Shown in pieces: positions 61,558-64,000 of a stretch of DNA of 64,000 nt. Source of the stretch: an uncultured Draconibacterium sp. Its GTDB lineage: Bacteria > Bacteroidota > Bacteroidia > Bacteroidales > Prolixibacteraceae. Positions within the stretch are counted from its first letter, which is position 1. Every line of letters starts with the position of its first letter. The position numbers were made by a program, and so were the translations under genes. The stretch is taken from assembly GCF_963675585.1 (NCBI RefSeq), contig NZ_OY776414.1:1281001-1345000 (forward strand), in the 5' to 3' direction. The notes below the pieces were generated by a model. That model was given only the letters and a program-made list of their open reading frames with translations, ran no database searches and had not been told where the DNA came from.

Positions 61558-64000
61558 ATGTTGACCAAAATTAACTTTCAATCCGCCAGTAGAAAACTAT
61601 ACACCTTTTGCGCTGTAACTATTTTATTCGTGCTTCCCTTTTTAGCAAAAGGCCAGGTAATTTCAGGACTTATAAGCGACGAACAAAACAATCCCATTCC
61701 GTATGCTACCATTTTTGTAAAAGAAACAAAAGAAGGTACGACATCGAATGTGGATGGAAAATTTCAGTTGCAATTACCCAAAGGAAATTACAATTTTACA
61801 ATTCGTTCCATGGGGTTTCTGCAGGAAAATAAAATTGTAAGTACTCAAACCGACAGTTTAAATTTACCCATTACCTTAAAAGTGCAGAAGTTCGAATTAA
61901 AGGAGGTAAAAGTGTTTCCCGGCAAAGAAGATCCTGCTTATTTTATTATGCGAAAAGCCATGGCCAAAGCACCTTTTTATCGCAACAAAATCAAACATTA
62001 TTCAGCTGATTTATATATCAAAAGTAATTTTGAGTTTACCAATATTCCAAAACTGTATCAGAACAAAATTGAACTGGACGACGGTAAAAAACTAAAGGAT
62101 TATTTTAAGGAGAATGTAACTTATGTAATTGAGTCGCAGAATAAAATAACTTACGATTATCCGGACACTTACGACCAGAAAGTGATTAGTAAAAAAACAT
62201 CGCTGGTTGGAATAGACGAGCCACCGGTAATGGGTTTAATTACAACAAGTATATACGAAGAACGCCCGTTTCAGGCCATTTCTCCCCTATCTTCGGTTGC
62301 ATTAAAACATTATAATTTTCAGTACGAAGGGTATATTACCGTAGGCGATTTTGATGTGTTTAAAATTAAGGTGACACCAAAACGGAAAAGCAACGAGCTA
62401 CTGGATGGCTACATGTATATTGTCGACAGGCTTTGGTGTGTGTATAACCTGGATTTGAATTCGAGCTTTGAGTTTTTTAATTTTAGAATAAAGCAGCAAT
62501 ACCAGAATTTAGACAACGACAACTGGTTACCCGTTTCGTACAACATAAGCGGAAACATTAGCATGCTGGGTTTACGGGGCAACTTTTATTACGGATCGTC
62601 GGTAAAATACGATTCAATCGTAGAAAACTACCAGTCAAAAATTCAGCAGGAGATTGATGCGAACCAAGTTGCTAAAGAGAATGTGGCAGTAAGAGAAAAG
62701 AGTGACAAAGAAAAAGAATTAACAAATCAGGTGAATGCTTTAAGTGCCAAAGAAAAACTGAGTAATGCCGATGTAAAGAAAGTATCGAGGCTAAACCGTA
62801 AAATTTTAAAAGAGCAGTACCGAGATTCTACAATTGTTGCATCAACGTTCAACAGCTACAATATCGAAGACAAAAAAGATTCGTTACAAAACAACATAGT
62901 TTGGGACACAATCAGGGCAATTCCGTTAACTCCGGCCGAAATTCAAAGTTACAGGCTGGCCGATTCAATTGTAGCACTTGAAACCATGGATATTGATTCG
63001 CTGAGTGCGGATGATAAAAAGAAAAAACAACAATCGAAGTTTAACAAACTACTTTTCGGGCATTACGATTTATGCAAAGACTCGTCGATTCGATTGGGAT
63101 ATGACGGATTGATCTCAACTGAAAATTTTGATTTTAATGCTGTTGATGGTTACAAATACAAACAATCGCTTCGTTTTCGAATAAATCCCGACAGCGGAAA
63201 ATACGTGTATATTACCCCTGAATTGGGCTATGCATTTAATCGCAAAGGTTTGTTTGGCTCAGTTGAAACTCAGTTTATTAATGTTCTGGCCGATGGTAAC
63301 AGCTTTGGTTTTAAGGCAGGCAAACAGAGTAACGATTTTAAAAATCAGAACATTGGAATATCTCCTGCTTTAAATGCCATTAGCACCTGGTTTTTTGCAG
63401 AAAACTACATGAAATTGTATGAAACTGGTTTTGTTTATTTTGAAATTACGCAACGGATTAAAAAGGGATTTACGGTGCTCGCCAACGCAAATTACGATCA
63501 TTTTTACCCGCTGGAAAATCATGCGTCGTATTTATGGTCCGACAACAAAGTATTCTCACCAAACATACCAAAAGGTTTAACTGCCACCAGTTCTGCTTTA
63601 CAGGAACAAAAAAGTTTCAGCTATGCGTTGGGTTTTGAATTTAAACAACGTCAGCGAAAACCGTGGCTGGAGGAGTCGCCATTTCTTTTTATTGATGATT
63701 TTTATACGCTTCGTTTAAATTACAAACAAGGTATTACCGGAATTTTCGACTCGGAGTCTGATTTTAACCAGTTGGATCTGAGCTGGCATCAGCAAGCCAA
63801 CATTTCTCAAACTGCGGGTATCGACTGGCATTTAAATGCCGGATATTTCTTCAACAACGACCAAATGCATTTTTCGCAATATCACCATTTTAAAACGGCC
63901 GAAATTCCGGTTTTGCTGAGTTCGTTTACCAATACATTTCAATTGCTGAATGATTATGAATTCAGCACAAACAAAAGCTATATTACGCTTGGAGCCGAAT
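61558..64000 (+). CDS. DUF5686/carboxypeptidase-like regulatory domain outer-membrane protein (3' end missing)
   Basis: The frame opens at the ATG at 61558 and runs past the right edge (814 codons visible), with a Sec signal ending KGQ. A carboxypeptidase-regulatory-like domain follows at about 33-110 (ISGLISDEQNNPIPYATIFV, NVDGKFQLQLPKGNYNF). The next block PAYFIMRKAMAKAPFYRNKI is the DUF5686 signature, then a region with a helical stretch (IQQEIDANQVAKENVAVREK). Beta-barrel-like strands continue to the edge (YVYITPELGYAFNRKGLFG). The family is widespread and essential-looking in Bacteroidota, with an unknown envelope role. The start is well supported by the signal peptide; the true length cannot be seen. 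Confidence 0.88.
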   Translation, partial: MLTKINFQSASRKLYTFCAVTILFVLPFLAKGQVISGLISDEQNNPIPYATIFVKETKEGTTSNVDGKFQLQLPKGNYNFTIRSMGFLQENKIVSTQTDSLNLPITLKVQKFELKEVKVFPGKEDPAYFIMRKAMAKAPFYRNKIKHYSADLYIKSNFEFTNIPKLYQNKIELDDGKKLKDYFKENVTYVIESQNKITYDYPDTYDQKVISKKTSLVGIDEPPVMGLITTSIYEERPFQAISPLSSVALKHYNFQYEGYITVGDFDVFKIKVTPKRKSNELLDGYMYIVDRLWCVYNLDLNSSFEFFNFRIKQQYQNLDNDNWLPVSYNISGNISMLGLRGNFYYGSSVKYDSIVENYQSKIQQEIDANQVAKENVAVREKSDKEKELTNQVNALSAKEKLSNADVKKVSRLNRKILKEQYRDSTIVASTFNSYNIEDKKDSLQNNIVWDTIRAIPLTPAEIQSYRLADSIVALETMDIDSLSADDKKKKQQSKFNKLLFGHYDLCKDSSIRLGYDGLISTENFDFNAVDGYKYKQSLRFRINPDSGKYVYITPELGYAFNRKGLFGSVETQFINVLADGNSFGFKAGKQSNDFKNQNIGISPALNAISTWFFAENYMKLYETGFVYFEITQRIKKGFTVLANANYDHFYPLENHASYLWSDNKVFSPNIPKGLTATSSALQEQKSFSYALGFEFKQRQRKPWLEESPFLFIDDFYTLRLNYKQGITGIFDSESDFNQLDLSWHQQANISQTAGIDWHLNAGYFFNNDQMHFSQYHHFKTAEIPVLLSSFTNTFQLLNDYEFSTNKSYITLGAE

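Noticed and set aside
61608-61832. 74-codon + strand frame near the right edge
   Set aside because: It is a shadow of the DUF5686 gene that starts at 61558 in another frame.
1-64000. tRNA, rRNA, CRISPR, insertion sequence or phage genes
   Set aside because: Looked for by eye on both strands; no cloverleaf, spaced repeats, transposase or phage motifs were found.

Overview
The window looks like a chromosomal segment of a marine- or sediment-type Bacteroidota, probably of the Bacteroidales/Marinilabiliales. The evidence is two SusC/SusD pairs, Bacteroidota lipoprotein signals, type IX secretion (T9SS) C-terminal sorting domains, an ECF sigma/FecR pair feeding a SusC with an STN domain, a DUF5686 protein and a TAnnTTTG-type -7 promoter box. 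No rRNA, tRNA, CRISPR array, insertion sequence or phage gene was seen. The species cannot be named from the sequence alone.

Region 1 (1-14105, + strand) is an arabinan utilisation locus. It holds the 3' part of a surface protein with duplicated glycan-binding-like domains, SusC, SusD, a lipoprotein GH43 endo-arabinanase, two more GH43 enzymes and two GH51 arabinofuranosidases. The intergenic stretches before the second GH43 and before the second GH51 carry direct and inverted repeats that look like regulator sites. Region 2 (14178-19292) holds a DUF1080 plus PHP-like fusion and an M81 (MlrC-like) peptidase on the - strand, a radical SAM protein on the + strand and a DUF1801 protein on the - strand.

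Region 3 (19656-35960, + strand) is the most unusual part. An ECF sigma factor, FecR anti-sigma factor, STN-bearing SusC and SusD are followed by a tight run of three exported FAD-dependent oxidoreductases and a CstA-like carrier, with no glycoside hydrolase. Two of the flavoproteins are paralogues of about 1000 residues with two Rossmann modules and a HEAT-like tail. Region 4 (36048-42258, - strand) has an OFA-like MFS carrier, a DUF5362 protein, a GH53 galactanase, an unknown helical protein, and an AT-rich pair of exported proteins, one a T9SS cargo. The 40043-40612 gap carries 42-bp tandem repeats, and 39260-39386 carries nested inverted repeats.

Region 5 (42577-64000) is mixed: a membrane-bound LytTR regulator with an esterase; an MFS carrier; a metal-handling cluster (Cys/His-rich protein, TonB receptor with a CC motif, HMA protein); an M49-like peptidase lipoprotein; fabI with a palindrome filling its promoter spacer; an M16 peptidase; a SpoIIAA/STAS-like protein; fucI with a GntR regulator and a TolB-like protein; a secreted rhodanese with a T9SS signal; and the 5' part of a DUF5686 protein running off the right edge. 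Arabinanases, arabinofuranosidases, the endo-galactanase and fucose isomerase together suggest growth on plant or algal polysaccharides such as the side chains of rhamnogalacturonan I. That joint reading is inference.
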